DNA from: Ilyomonas sp964658445
GTDB lineage: Bacteria; Bacteroidota; Bacteroidia; Chitinophagales; Chitinophagaceae
Assembly (NCBI GenBank): GCA_964658445.1
Contig: CAZZZH010000019.1
Span: forward strand, 1-27,952
Length of the DNA stretch: 27,952 bases
Reading direction: 5' to 3'
Positions 15,879 through 24,559 of this stretch are shown in pieces. Position numbers and translations under genes: made by a program. Below the pieces are notes generated by a model. That model was not told the origin of the DNA. It saw only the letters and a program-made list of their open reading frames with translations, and searched no databases. Within the stretch, counting starts at the first letter, position 1, and each line of letters opens with the position of its first letter.

Positions 15879-16850
15879 TTAATCAAAACTTTGGTTGCTA
15901 GCCGCAGCCAATTTCAATAACCTGTCATATTGATCAGGCGTTAAATCGTTATAGAAAAAATAAACAGGATCTACCGGTGTTCCATTTTTGTGCACTTCGT
16001 AATGACAATGAGGTCCTGTACTTTTCCCCGTGCTGCCAACATAACCAATCACTTCGCCACGCTTTACTTTCTGCCCCACCTTGGCTTTCATCCTAACCAT
16101 GTGTCCGTATAGAGTTTCATACCCATAACCATGGTTAATAACAACATGGTTTCCAAAGCCGCCTTCGTTAAAATCAGCTTCTGTCACAACACCGTTAGCA
16201 GTTGCATAAATCGGCGTCCCGATAGGAGCCGCAAAGTCAAGACCTGCATGCAGTTTTGTTACTTTATAAACAGGATCTATGCGATAGCCAAAACCCGATG
16301 CAATGCGTGTTAGATCTTTGTTACTTACTGGCTGTATAGCAGGAATGGCAGACAGCAATTGCTCCTTGTTTTTTATCATTCCTTCGATATCAGCATAGCT
16401 TTTTTGCTGGTAAGCCATCAGCATCGAAAGTTGATTTACCTGACCTGTGATGCTCTTCACCAATTCATCTTCACTCATACTTTGCACAAGCTTTAGTTCT
16501 TTACTTTTTTCAATTGCCTTTATCCGAGCGCTATCGTGCACTGGCACAGCTTCGAAAATGGAGCGATAAACATTATTGTCGCGATTTTCTAGTTCGCTCA
16601 TCTGCTGCTGAAGCTGCTGCAGCTGCTTGTTCAGCACAGCATAATCATCACGCATGTCTTCGTTCTGCTGTCGCAATAGTTTTTCCTTAGGCGAATCGAT
16701 ATATCGGAAAGCAATAGCGACAATGATTGCAGCAGAAACGGCTACCGTTGCTAAGAACCCAAACAAACGAAGCAACTTTACGCGCAGTGGAGTAATCAGC
16801 TTTTCGTACCGAAGTGTATGTGTGTTATAGAAGTATTTTATTTTTTTCAT
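15879..16850 (-). CDS. M23-family cell-wall endopeptidase with membrane anchor and coiled coil
   Basis: This 323-residue protein has one N-terminal transmembrane segment (LLRLFGFLATVAVSAAIIVAIAF, about residues 27-49) and no cleavable signal, so it should be anchored with its bulk in the periplasm. A coiled coil of about 60 residues follows (LNKQLQQLQQQMSELENRD). The LytM/M23 zinc domain (about 185-305) carries SGFGYRIDPVYKVTKLHAGLD, with the first zinc ligands (H-x-x-x-D). GYETLYGHM and GKSTGPHCHYEVHKNG (H-x-H) follow. The ligands are all present, so the enzyme should cleave peptidoglycan peptide bridges. It is divergent from alaS, a conserved neighbourhood in Bacteroidota. Its 5' leader overlaps one of the 7-bp repeat arrays. 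Confidence 0.93.
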   Translation of the reverse strand: MKKIKYFYNTHTLRYEKLITPLRVKLLRLFGFLATVAVSAAIIVAIAFRYIDSPKEKLLRQQNEDMRDDYAVLNKQLQQLQQQMSELENRDNNVYRSIFEAVPVHDSARIKAIEKSKELKLVQSMSEDELVKSITGQVNQLSMLMAYQQKSYADIEGMIKNKEQLLSAIPAIQPVSNKDLTRIASGFGYRIDPVYKVTKLHAGLDFAAPIGTPIYATANGVVTEADFNEGGFGNHVVINHGYGYETLYGHMVRMKAKVGQKVKRGEVIGYVGSTGKSTGPHCHYEVHKNGTPVDPVYFFYNDLTPDQYDRLLKLAAASNQSFD

Positions 16851-16860
16851 GATGTTCCAA

Positions 16861-16976
16861 AGCTGTCAGCAATCAGTTTTCAGCATCAGCTTTCAAAACG
16901 ATACTTCTATAGAAACGTAACCGATGAATGATTCTGCTGACATCTGAAGGCAAATAGCTGACGGCTAACAGCTAAT
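16861..16976. repeat. Inverted pair of degenerate 7-bp repeat arrays between the M23 gene and alaS
   Basis: The left patch reads AGCTGTC, AGCAATC, AGTTTTC, AGCATC (one base short), AGCTTTC (16861-16894). The right patch reads as six consecutive heptamers at 16935-16976: GCTGACA, TCTGAAG, GCAAATA, GCTGACG, GCTAACA, GCTAATT. The right consensus GCTGACA is the reverse complement (rotated) of the left AGCTGTC. AGCTGTCAGC (16861-16870) matches the reverse complement of 16963-16972 at 9 of 10 bases. A 40-base spacer separates them. The right patch abuts the alaS promoter candidate. Confidence 0.55.
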
Positions 16977-16979
16977 TCC

Positions 16980-16987
16980 TACTTTTG
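16980..16987 (+). promoter_or_regulatory. Putative -7 element of alaS
   Basis: TACTTTTG matches the Bacteroidota -7 consensus TAnnTTTG exactly, 55 bases before the alaS ATG. The -33 position carries only a CTG (16958-16960) in place of TTG. Confidence 0.4.
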
Positions 16988-17042
16988 CTGCCCGTTTGCA
17001 AAGCGCTCAAAGATAACGGCATTTTAAACGATATATTTTCTT

Positions 17043-19733
17043 ATGACATCTTCCGAGATACGCCAACAGTTTCTGGATTTTTTTAAAAGCAAAGGACACA
17101 TTATTGTTCCTTCTGCGCCTATTGTAATCAAGAACGATCCTACTCTTTTGTTTACCAATGCCGGCATGAACCAGTTTAAGGATTACTTCTTGGGTAATAA
17201 AACAGCCGAATACAAACGCGTAGCTGATACGCAAAAATGCCTGCGTGTTAGTGGCAAGCATAATGATTTGGAAGAGGTGGGTGTTGACACTTATCATCAT
17301 ACCATGTTCGAAATGCTCGGCAACTGGAGCTTTGGTGATTACTTTAAAAAAGAAGCCATTGCCTGGAGTTGGGAATTACTCACTGAGGTTTATAAACTGA
17401 ATAAAGAGCGTTTGTACGTAACCATCTTCCAGGGCGATGAGCGGGAGGGTCTGGAACGCGATGAGGAAGCATTCACCGAATGGAAAAAGTATGTGCCTGA
17501 AGAACGCATATTATTGGGCAATAAGAAAGATAATTTCTGGGAAATGGGAGATACCGGACCGTGCGGACCTTGTACTGAAATTCACTTCGACAGCCGCAGC
17601 GATGACGAACGAAAAGCCGCTCCTGGTGCGACTTTGGTGAATGCAGACAACCCACAGGTAATCGAGATTTGGAATAATGTGTTCATGCAGTTTAACAGGC
17701 TGAAAGATGGAAGCTTAGAATCTTTACCAGCAAAGCATGTTGACACCGGAATGGGCTTTGAACGTTTGGTTCGTGTAATACAAGGCAAGCAAAGTAATTA
17801 TGATACCGATGTCTTTACCGGAACGATTGCTGAGATAGAAAAAATCACCGGCAAAAAATATGATTACAGTGCCAGCAAACAAGCAATTGCCTTTCGCGTT
17901 TTAGCCGATCATATTCGTGCAATTGCTTTTACTATTGCTGATGGACAATTGCCTTCTAACACTGGTGCTGGTTATGTAATAAGAAGAATCTTGCGCAGAG
18001 CTGTCCGTTACTATTATTCTTATCTGGATTATAAGCAACCACTGCTGTTTCAATTAATGCCTTTATTGGCAAAGCAATTTGAAAATGTATTTCCTGAATT
18101 GTTTCAACAGCTTGATTTTGTCAGCAGAGTTGTGAAGGAAGAAGAGGAAGCATTCTTGAGAACGTTGGGCAAAGGAATAAAAAGATTCGAAGAACACGTT
18201 GATTTAAAAAAATTAAGTGAGGGAACCCATGGCTCTGAAGTGGCAAACAAAATGGGTTTATCTGAGCAACAAGCAAATGATATATACGAAAAAAGTCGTC
18301 GAATAAACGGCTCATTTGCATTTGAACTTTACGACACCTACGGTTTTCCGATTGATCTGACCAAACTGATGGCGCAAGAAATAAATCGGAAAGTTGACGA
18401 AGAAGGTTTCAATGCTGAAATGCAACAACAAAAGAATCGTTCCCGCGCAGCCACAACTTTAGACACAGAAGATTGGATTGTATTAAACGATAGTAATAAA
18501 ACCGAGTTCATTGGTTACGATTTATTAGAAGCAAAAGCTAACATTTTAAAGTATAGAAAAGTAAAAGCTAAAGGCAAAGAGCTTTATCAAATTATTCTTG
18601 ATAAAACACCCTTCTATGCTGAAAGTGGCGGACAGGTTGGTGACAAAGGTTTATTGAAACTGAATGATACCACCATTCATATCATTGACACCAAAAAAGA
18701 AAACGATCTTATCATTCATGTAGCCGAAGCTATCCCAGAAGATATAAGTGAAGACGTAACTGCAATCGTTCCTTTTGAACGAAGACAAAATATTGCTTCG
18801 CACCACAGCGCCACACATTTATTGCACGCGGCTTTACGCCAAGTTTTAGGAACTCATGTGGCACAAAAAGGTTCGCTGGTGAATGATGAAGAGCTGCGTT
18901 TCGACTTCTCTCATTTCTCTAAAGTAACTGACGAAGAGATAGCGCAAATTGAAACCATCGTCAATAAAAAGATACGCGAGAATATTCCGGTTGTCATCAG
19001 GTTCATGAGTAAAGAAGACGCAATGCAAACGGGCGCTATGGCTTTGTTTGGTGAGAAGTATGGTGATGTTGTTAGAGTCGTTACCATTGACCCAACTTAT
19101 TCCGTTGAACTTTGTGGCGGAACACACGTTAGCACAACCGGAGAACTTGGCTTTTTCAAAATAGTACATGAAACTGCGGTAGCTTCCGGCGTGCGCCGAA
19201 TAGAAGCTGTAACCGGCGAAGCTGCAGAGAAATATATAAATGATCAGTTGGCTGAATTGAACACGGCAAAAACTGCTTTGAAAAATCCGAAGCAGTTAAG
19301 CAAAAGCATAGAAAATTTATTAGCCGAGCAAAGTGAAGTAAAAAAGAGATTAGAATCGCTGGAAGCTAAACAACTAAACAGTTTGCAAGATGATTTAGTA
19401 AATAAAATTAGCACAGTTAATAATACAGTATTTATAGGTGAAATAGTTGAAGTAAGCAGCGCCGATGCATTGAAGAAACTATCTATTGAATTAGCCAAAA
19501 AAACCAATGGACTTATTGTCCTTTGTGCAAGTATCAGCAATAAAGCATCGGTTGCAGTTGCTTTGGCTGAAGCCCTTTCCAGCAAAGGATTTGATGCCAA
19601 TAAGATTATTAAAGAACAAGTGGCTCCTTTGATAAAAGGCGGCGGTGGAGGTAATAAAACATCAGCTTCAGCGGGTGGAACAGACAGTAACCATTTTAAC
19701 CAGGTGATAGAAACAATTAAAGCACTGTTGTAG
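17043..19733 (+). CDS. alaS: Alanyl-tRNA synthetase
   Basis: AlaRS charges tRNA-Ala in the cytoplasm. This 896-residue protein has the complete family layout. The catalytic class II core starts MTSSEIRQQFLDFFKSKGHI, with LLFTNAGMNQFKDYFLG and KCLRVSGKHNDLEEVG. The tRNA-recognition helices follow, then the editing domain with HHSATHLLHAAL (about 585-596) and CGGTHV (about 691-696), the four-ligand zinc site that clears mischarged Ser/Gly. The C-Ala domain ends with GGGGGNKTSASAGGTD. An extra segment of about 30 residues (near 394-422) appears before the AFELYDTYGFPIDLT motif compared with E. coli AlaRS. It is divergent from the M23 gene and followed by no gene for about 530 bases. Confidence 0.97.
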   Translation: MTSSEIRQQFLDFFKSKGHIIVPSAPIVIKNDPTLLFTNAGMNQFKDYFLGNKTAEYKRVADTQKCLRVSGKHNDLEEVGVDTYHHTMFEMLGNWSFGDYFKKEAIAWSWELLTEVYKLNKERLYVTIFQGDEREGLERDEEAFTEWKKYVPEERILLGNKKDNFWEMGDTGPCGPCTEIHFDSRSDDERKAAPGATLVNADNPQVIEIWNNVFMQFNRLKDGSLESLPAKHVDTGMGFERLVRVIQGKQSNYDTDVFTGTIAEIEKITGKKYDYSASKQAIAFRVLADHIRAIAFTIADGQLPSNTGAGYVIRRILRRAVRYYYSYLDYKQPLLFQLMPLLAKQFENVFPELFQQLDFVSRVVKEEEEAFLRTLGKGIKRFEEHVDLKKLSEGTHGSEVANKMGLSEQQANDIYEKSRRINGSFAFELYDTYGFPIDLTKLMAQEINRKVDEEGFNAEMQQQKNRSRAATTLDTEDWIVLNDSNKTEFIGYDLLEAKANILKYRKVKAKGKELYQIILDKTPFYAESGGQVGDKGLLKLNDTTIHIIDTKKENDLIIHVAEAIPEDISEDVTAIVPFERRQNIASHHSATHLLHAALRQVLGTHVAQKGSLVNDEELRFDFSHFSKVTDEEIAQIETIVNKKIRENIPVVIRFMSKEDAMQTGAMALFGEKYGDVVRVVTIDPTYSVELCGGTHVSTTGELGFFKIVHETAVASGVRRIEAVTGEAAEKYINDQLAELNTAKTALKNPKQLSKSIENLLAEQSEVKKRLESLEAKQLNSLQDDLVNKISTVNNTVFIGEIVEVSSADALKKLSIELAKKTNGLIVLCASISNKASVAVALAEALSSKGFDANKIIKEQVAPLIKGGGGGNKTSASAGGTDSNHFNQVIETIKALL

Positions 19734-20269
19734 ACCAACTGTGCTCATATAAAGCGATAATATTTTTGCTTAATAAATTTATTTTCGTTTGCTTTATTAA
19801 CTCAGCTTCCATGAGTTGTAAAGAATAAAAATAATTAGCTAATTACTATAGTTCTTTTAAAAGGATTATCTGAGTTCTGTATAAATATCACGGCATCATT
19901 TATATTATTTATTGATGCTGTTGTATAACCCAATGGAGACTGTTAGAATTTCTACCCATTCTCTTTAAGTTCACTTTATCGGCTCACAGATTCAGAAAAA
20001 AAGTTTGGGAAATAAACCATGGATCATGGTAGCCTCATACCCGGCATTTCATTACTAACAATTAGTATTAAGATCAATCAAGAAGCGCAACCAGTATTGC
20101 TTTTTTTACAATTGTCTTTACTTTATACAGAAAAACTAATTAGATGATGAACGAAAAGCACAGCGGAGCTCTGGATCTTTATGTCGTTGTAAGTAGTTTG
20201 CCATAAACGTTAGTTTTTCTACTTTTCCGGTTACAATTTTATTTGCAGGTCATACAAATCATAGAGCCA
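19734..20269. other. Long intergenic region before the sigma factor gene
   Basis: About 536 bases, AT-rich, without a recognisable gene or RNA. It contains a perfect palindrome AATTAGCTAATT (19833-19844), flanked by AAAGAA (19820-19825) and TTCTTT (19852-19857). A hairpin GCATCA/TGATGC (19893-19898 with 19913-19918) and a short GCAA/TTGC stem followed by seven T near 20087-20107 are also present. The last could be a weak terminator. The sigma-factor promoter candidate is at its 3' end. Confidence 0.45.
20197..20227 (+). promoter_or_regulatory. Putative promoter of the ECF sigma gene
   Basis: TTTG (20197-20200) is followed after 19 bases by TACTTTTC (20220-20227), which fits the Bacteroidota pattern TTTG-N19-21-TAnnTTTG except for the last base. 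It precedes the ATG at 20270 by about 42 bases. Confidence 0.4.
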
Positions 20270-20884
20270 ATGCAGGTTGCGAAGAGCTACTCAGATGAAG
20301 AATTGATACAAGCATTGAAGCATCCTAAAGAAATGGATACGGCAATTCATATGCTTTACAAAAAGTATTATGGATTGCTGGAAAATTACGTGGTCAATAA
20401 CAAAGGAAGTAAAGACGATGCCGCAGATATTATTCAGGAAACCATAGTTGCCTTTGTTGAAATTGTAGAAGAAAATAAATTCAGAGGAGATGCCAGCATT
20501 AAATCGTTTTTATATGCTATCACTCGCAATCTCTGGCTGGCAGAACTGAGGAAAAGAAACAGCAGCGATAACAGGAACCGCGTATTTGAAAATGCGAAAG
20601 AAGTCACAGAACAGGCTGCTGTGCAGCATTTGGTACAGCGGGAACATTTCGCTATGATACAGCAGTTATTTGAAAAGCTTGGCTCTAAATGCAAGCAGCT
20701 TCTTATGCTGTTTTATTACGAAGACTTATCCATGAATGATGTTATGCAGCAAATGCCCGATTATCAGAATGAACAGGTGCTTCGCAATAAGAAATACAAA
20801 TGCATGAAGCAGTTAGAGGAGATGATACAGGAGAATGATTATCTACGAACACAGTTTAAAAATGCGCTTAAGAATGCAGAATAA
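20270..20884 (+). CDS. ECF-type RNA polymerase sigma factor
   Basis: This 204-residue sigma-70 family protein has only regions 2 and 4. The start is set at the ATG at 20270 (MQVAKSYSDEELIQALKHPK); a TTG start 27 bases upstream is possible. Region 2 has AADIIQETIVAFVEI and FRGDASIKSFLYAITRNLW, the typical F-x-G-x-x-x-x-x-W/Y-L-x-x-I-x-R-N pattern of -10 recognition. Region 4 (about residues 135-190) contains LGSKCKQLLMLFYYEDLSM and NEQVLRNKKYKCMKQL, the helix-turn-helix for -35 contact. The 3' end overlaps the start of the next gene, whose product looks like its anti-sigma factor. The target promoters cannot be told from sequence. Confidence 0.9.
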   Translation: MQVAKSYSDEELIQALKHPKEMDTAIHMLYKKYYGLLENYVVNNKGSKDDAADIIQETIVAFVEIVEENKFRGDASIKSFLYAITRNLWLAELRKRNSSDNRNRVFENAKEVTEQAAVQHLVQREHFAMIQQLFEKLGSKCKQLLMLFYYEDLSMNDVMQQMPDYQNEQVLRNKKYKCMKQLEEMIQENDYLRTQFKNALKNAE

Positions 20885-21656
20885 TTCTAACAACGATATT
20901 ATAGAAACGCTCATCCGGTATATGGATGGCGAATTGAACGGAACTGAATATGACGAAACAGAAAAACTGTTGCAAAATGATGCCGCTTTACAAGAACATT
21001 ATCAGCATTTGCTGGCAGCCAAAAAAGCCATCAGAGCGCTAGGAGTGAAGCAACGTGTGCAAGCCGTTCAGCAAGAATATCTACAGCAAGCAAAACCGGA
21101 ATCAGCACCCGCTCCCAAGGTTGCCAGAAATTCTTCGTTTTTTAAAAATTTTATGCGCATAGCAGCTATTCTTATTGTTGTTATCGCAGGTTATGGTGTA
21201 TTGCAGTATTCTACAACCACTAGTCAATCTGTTTATAACGATGCTTATATTACATACCAATTGCCTGTAAACAGAGGAGAAGAAAACAAAAACCAACTAG
21301 CAGAATTTTATAAGGCAAACAACTATAAAGCGGTGATTTCTTCTTTCAATAAAATAGAGCCAAAAAACCAGGAAGCTTATTTTTTGTTAGGTCAGTCTTA
21401 CCTGCAAACGAATAATGCAGATGAAGCAATTAATGCTTTTAAACAAGTAGAAAAACTAAATGAAAACAGTGACGAAAAATACTTCTTGCAGGAAACAGAT
21501 TATTACCTGATGTTGGCTTATATAAAGAATAGTAAAATAGAATTAGCACAGCAAAAACTGGATGAAATTCTTGCGCAGCCGCAGCATCTTTTTTATAATA
21601 AAGCGAAACAAATTAGCCGTACAAAAATGACAATGCTGAAGTTGAAGGAAAAGTAG
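20874..21656 (+). CDS. Single-pass membrane protein with anti-sigma-like N-terminus and periplasmic TPRs
   Basis: This 260-residue protein starts MQNNSNNDIIETLIRYMDGE at the ATG at 20874, overlapping the sigma gene by 11 bases; ATG 20862 is an alternative. The first 60 residues (LIRYMDGELNG...TEKLLQNDAALQEHYQHLL) have the pattern of cytoplasmic anti-sigma domains in Bacteroidota, without zinc-binding Cys/His. A transmembrane helix covers residues about 94-112 (MRIAAILIVVIAGYGVL). The rest is predicted to be periplasmic and has TPR-like helices (EAYFLLGQSYLQTNNADEAI, DYYLMLAYIKNSKIELAQQK). The overlap and translational coupling with the sigma gene support an anti-sigma role; direct binding is inferred. 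The stop lies 5 bases before the stop of the convergent CHAT gene. Confidence 0.75.
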   Translation: MQNNSNNDIIETLIRYMDGELNGTEYDETEKLLQNDAALQEHYQHLLAAKKAIRALGVKQRVQAVQQEYLQQAKPESAPAPKVARNSSFFKNFMRIAAILIVVIAGYGVLQYSTTTSQSVYNDAYITYQLPVNRGEENKNQLAEFYKANNYKAVISSFNKIEPKNQEAYFLLGQSYLQTNNADEAINAFKQVEKLNENSDEKYFLQETDYYLMLAYIKNSKIELAQQKLDEILAQPQHLFYNKAKQISRTKMTMLKLKEK

Positions 21657-21661
21657 CTCGC

Positions 21662-24436
21662 TCATTTGAATCGCAATATCCGCCTGTATTTATAACCAAT
21701 TAAAAATGCAGCAATTACAACGATTCCGGCCACAATCGCCCATAACCAAAAAGAAGATTTTTCTTCCTGTACGTCACCGATAAAAATCAGATGACTCCAA
21801 TATGGTGGTGAATGAAATTGCGTCATAGTTTCATCTTGCAACAAATCAGTTTTTGCTTTTTGCAGAGCTTGAGCATAAGAATAACCTTTGCGGAGGTAAC
21901 TATAAAATTTTTCGCTAAGGTAAGCGGTTGATTTGTCTTCGGCTTTCCACAAAGAAGTGACGATATTTGGACAACCTGCGAAGGCAAAAGCTCTTGATAA
22001 GCTCAAGGCACCTTCACTTTGAGATACTTTTCCACTGCCTGTTTCGCACGCGCTTAGAAACACCAGTTGCGTTTTTGGCAACTGAAGATTATAAACCTCA
22101 TGCGCAAATAACTTGTAGCTTGTGTCTTGATTATTTTGTTCGTAAAAAGCGATAAAAGAATTCTCAGGCTCGCTGAAATCTACAACAGCATGTGTGGCAA
22201 GATGTATAACAGTTGCGTCACTTGCAGCAGAAACAAATTCCTTTTTTGTTGCCGCAGAATCTATCTCCTTCGAACTCTGTGAAAAGCTGGCAATTTCTTG
22301 TGATGAAAAAGGCAGTTGGTTAAAATTACTATTCTTTCTTTCATCGGCAAACGGTGCAAATGCAACAGCACCTTTATCATTGAAAACCGTATTGGTTTTT
22401 TGCAAAAAAGACAATGCATACTGGTAAGTAATTGCATAGTTCTGAATGAGATACTTACCATCGTTTGATTGTAAAGACTCAAACGGAATATTAATTAAGC
22501 TTTGCGAGGGAATGATGATAATGGAAGTGCTGTTTTGCAAATCATTTATCAATGGCTTCACCAGCTTATCGTATAAATACTTTGCGGCTTTGTCATTATA
22601 AAATTTGCCTGCTTTTATTGTTGTCAGTTGGTTTTGGTAAGCCTCAATATTTTTTTGAAGAAGCGAATCGTTGCCAATGGCATATTCATTAATAGTATTG
22701 TGTGTAATAACGAAAACGTACATTTTATCGACATCGGAGAAATAACAAATTGCGGATGTTTTTTCATCCAGTACATTCTTCTGAATCGAACTGATATCAA
22801 TGTTATCGGCAGCAAATTTTTGCTTGTAATAGTTAGGGAATTGTTTAAATGAATTATCAATCTTTTGCAGTTCCAAAGAAGCAGTATTAATAGAAGAAAG
22901 CAACACATTTTGACTAGCTGTATCCTTACTTTGTCGCAATTGCAGTTTCATTCTTGATATGGCAAGCTTGGTGTTTTTTTCTTTCTGCAATAAAGAGTCT
23001 GGCAAACCTGCGTAACGCTTAATGGTATTTTCTTTCAGGCTAATAGCAAGCGAAGTAGCCCGGCTTTTACTAATCCATTCTAAAGCATGTGTCAACTGTT
23101 TCGGATCAGATTGTGAATTTGCATTTAATAGAAAATCGACGGCGTTGTTATATGCATTAAACACCTTGTCGGCTATAAACAAACGGGCTTCATCATTGTC
23201 TATTGATTTTTTAATATAGTCTGCCAATGCAAAAGCCGAATCGTAAGTAGTGATAGCAGCTTTAAGAGTTCTATCTTCCTTATTTCTTTTATAGATGATG
23301 GCAAAACAATTTGCTTTGGCTGTCAGCGCGTCAAATAGATTATAGCTGGCAAAATCACCAACAAAATTGCCTGGATTCTGATAGACATCACTGTCGTTAA
23401 ACTTATCATCATATTGAATCAAAGCCTGCTGATAATGGCGCAAAGCCTCGTCCGGCTTATGTTCCAGCATACATAAGTCGCCGCGATATTTCTGTGTGCC
23501 TGCAAAAAAATAATTTTTTGATGCGCCACTTGATGCATACAAATCAGTAGCAATTTTCAATTGTTCATCTGCTCCTGTTGTATCCTTTTTTAGCATGTAT
23601 GCCTGCGCCATTGCATTGTGAATGTTGATTGCATAGTAACCGCTTATGTTTTTGCTTATTTGCAAATAATGCAAGGCACTGTCGGGTTGATTTTTAGTAA
23701 GATATATGCCGCCAATATTGTTGACAATCGCCAAAGACGGCTTCGCTGAGTTCAATAATTTTTTGTAGAGCGTAAGTGCAGAATCGGGATAGCCAGCCAA
23801 CCGTACGGCGGATGCAATATTCGCTGACATTGCAAAAATGGCATCGCCCAGTTCAGGATGCCTTTGCTTTGTTATTTCCAGAGCTTTATTAAAATATACA
23901 CCACTTTCCGCATAATTTCCCGCTTCGCTATACAGCGCTCCTAGCGAATTGTATAAGTCGCCAGCTAGCCCGGCTGAAGGATATTTATCAATAATTTTTT
24001 CTGCCCAGGAAAAATAAAAAACAGCAGAATCAAATGAAGCTTTTGTGTAGTGAACATTCCCGGCCGAAAGCAGCAATCGAAACAAAATAGAATCGGGAAG
24101 ATGATTGTTTTTTTGTGTAGCCAAAGCTTTGTAATATTCAGTCAAAATATCATCGGGCTGATAGCCTAAGCCTTGCTTTAAAATACCACTCTGCTCATAG
24201 CAATTGTAACGCATTTCAGCATTTGCTATAGTAGGCGTCAAATGTGTGATGATCTGTGTGTAGTAAGACAAGGCAACCGAATCTGTGCTATCGGTGGAAG
24301 CACTATCGAATAAAGTTTTTGCTTCGCTGTAAAGCTGCGAATACGAATGAGTATTATCAATGGTTTGCTGGCTCAGCAGCCGCGTAAACAACAGCCAGCA
24401 GAATACGAGACAAGCCGGTATTACTCTCTTTTTCAT
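21662..24436 (-). CDS. Exported, membrane-anchored TPR-CHAT caspase-like protein
   Basis: This 924-residue protein has an N-terminal signal peptide (MKKRVIPACLVFCWLLFTRLLS), then about 400 residues of TPR helices (AKASFDSAVFYFSWAEKI-like units; GDLYNSLGALYSEAGNYAES is a clear TPR). A helical linker leads to a CHAT domain over about residues 620-890. The CHAT His749 lies in VIHLATHAVVD and Cys797 in LVFLSACETGSGK, the caspase-type dyad; SEGALSLSRAFAFAGCPNIV and YWSHLIFIGD complete the family pattern. A single transmembrane helix (about 893-914) and a basic tail (KYRRILRFK) follow. By the positive-inside rule the TPR-CHAT bulk faces the periplasm. It is convergent with the sigma/anti-sigma pair. 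Known CHAT members include proteases such as separase and Craspase; the substrate is unknown. Confidence 0.9.
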   Translation of the reverse strand: MKKRVIPACLVFCWLLFTRLLSQQTIDNTHSYSQLYSEAKTLFDSASTDSTDSVALSYYTQIITHLTPTIANAEMRYNCYEQSGILKQGLGYQPDDILTEYYKALATQKNNHLPDSILFRLLLSAGNVHYTKASFDSAVFYFSWAEKIIDKYPSAGLAGDLYNSLGALYSEAGNYAESGVYFNKALEITKQRHPELGDAIFAMSANIASAVRLAGYPDSALTLYKKLLNSAKPSLAIVNNIGGIYLTKNQPDSALHYLQISKNISGYYAINIHNAMAQAYMLKKDTTGADEQLKIATDLYASSGASKNYFFAGTQKYRGDLCMLEHKPDEALRHYQQALIQYDDKFNDSDVYQNPGNFVGDFASYNLFDALTAKANCFAIIYKRNKEDRTLKAAITTYDSAFALADYIKKSIDNDEARLFIADKVFNAYNNAVDFLLNANSQSDPKQLTHALEWISKSRATSLAISLKENTIKRYAGLPDSLLQKEKNTKLAISRMKLQLRQSKDTASQNVLLSSINTASLELQKIDNSFKQFPNYYKQKFAADNIDISSIQKNVLDEKTSAICYFSDVDKMYVFVITHNTINEYAIGNDSLLQKNIEAYQNQLTTIKAGKFYNDKAAKYLYDKLVKPLINDLQNSTSIIIIPSQSLINIPFESLQSNDGKYLIQNYAITYQYALSFLQKTNTVFNDKGAVAFAPFADERKNSNFNQLPFSSQEIASFSQSSKEIDSAATKKEFVSAASDATVIHLATHAVVDFSEPENSFIAFYEQNNQDTSYKLFAHEVYNLQLPKTQLVFLSACETGSGKVSQSEGALSLSRAFAFAGCPNIVTSLWKAEDKSTAYLSEKFYSYLRKGYSYAQALQKAKTDLLQDETMTQFHSPPYWSHLIFIGDVQEEKSSFWLWAIVAGIVVIAAFLIGYKYRRILRFK

Positions 24437-24493
24437 TTAGTAGATACACGACTAAAGTAACAAGAATTGCTGCTAATCGATACTAATTATACA

Positions 24494-24526
24494 AAAGGCA
24501 TAAGAAAATCATTTTCTTATGCCTTT
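24494..24526 (-). terminator. Long perfect hairpin terminator of the upstream lipoprotein gene
   Basis: AAAGGCATAAGAAAAT (24494-24509) is the exact reverse complement of ATTTTCTTATGCCTTT (24511-24526). On the minus strand it lies 34 bases after the stop of the lipoprotein gene at 24560 and is followed by a T-rich stretch, so it should terminate that transcript before the CHAT gene. Confidence 0.8.
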
Positions 24527-24559
24527 GCTTTTATGGTTCACGCTACTTGCGAATTGCTC

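Noticed and set aside
20243..20269. TTG start for the ECF sigma factor
   Set aside because: An ATG follows 27 bases later with a normal sigma N-terminus; the TTG cannot be excluded but is less likely.
20270..24436. Assignment of the TPR-CHAT/sigma locus to CRISPR type III-E (Craspase)
   Set aside because: There is no Cas effector, adaptation gene or repeat array in the window, and the CHAT protein is exported and membrane-anchored, unlike Csx29.
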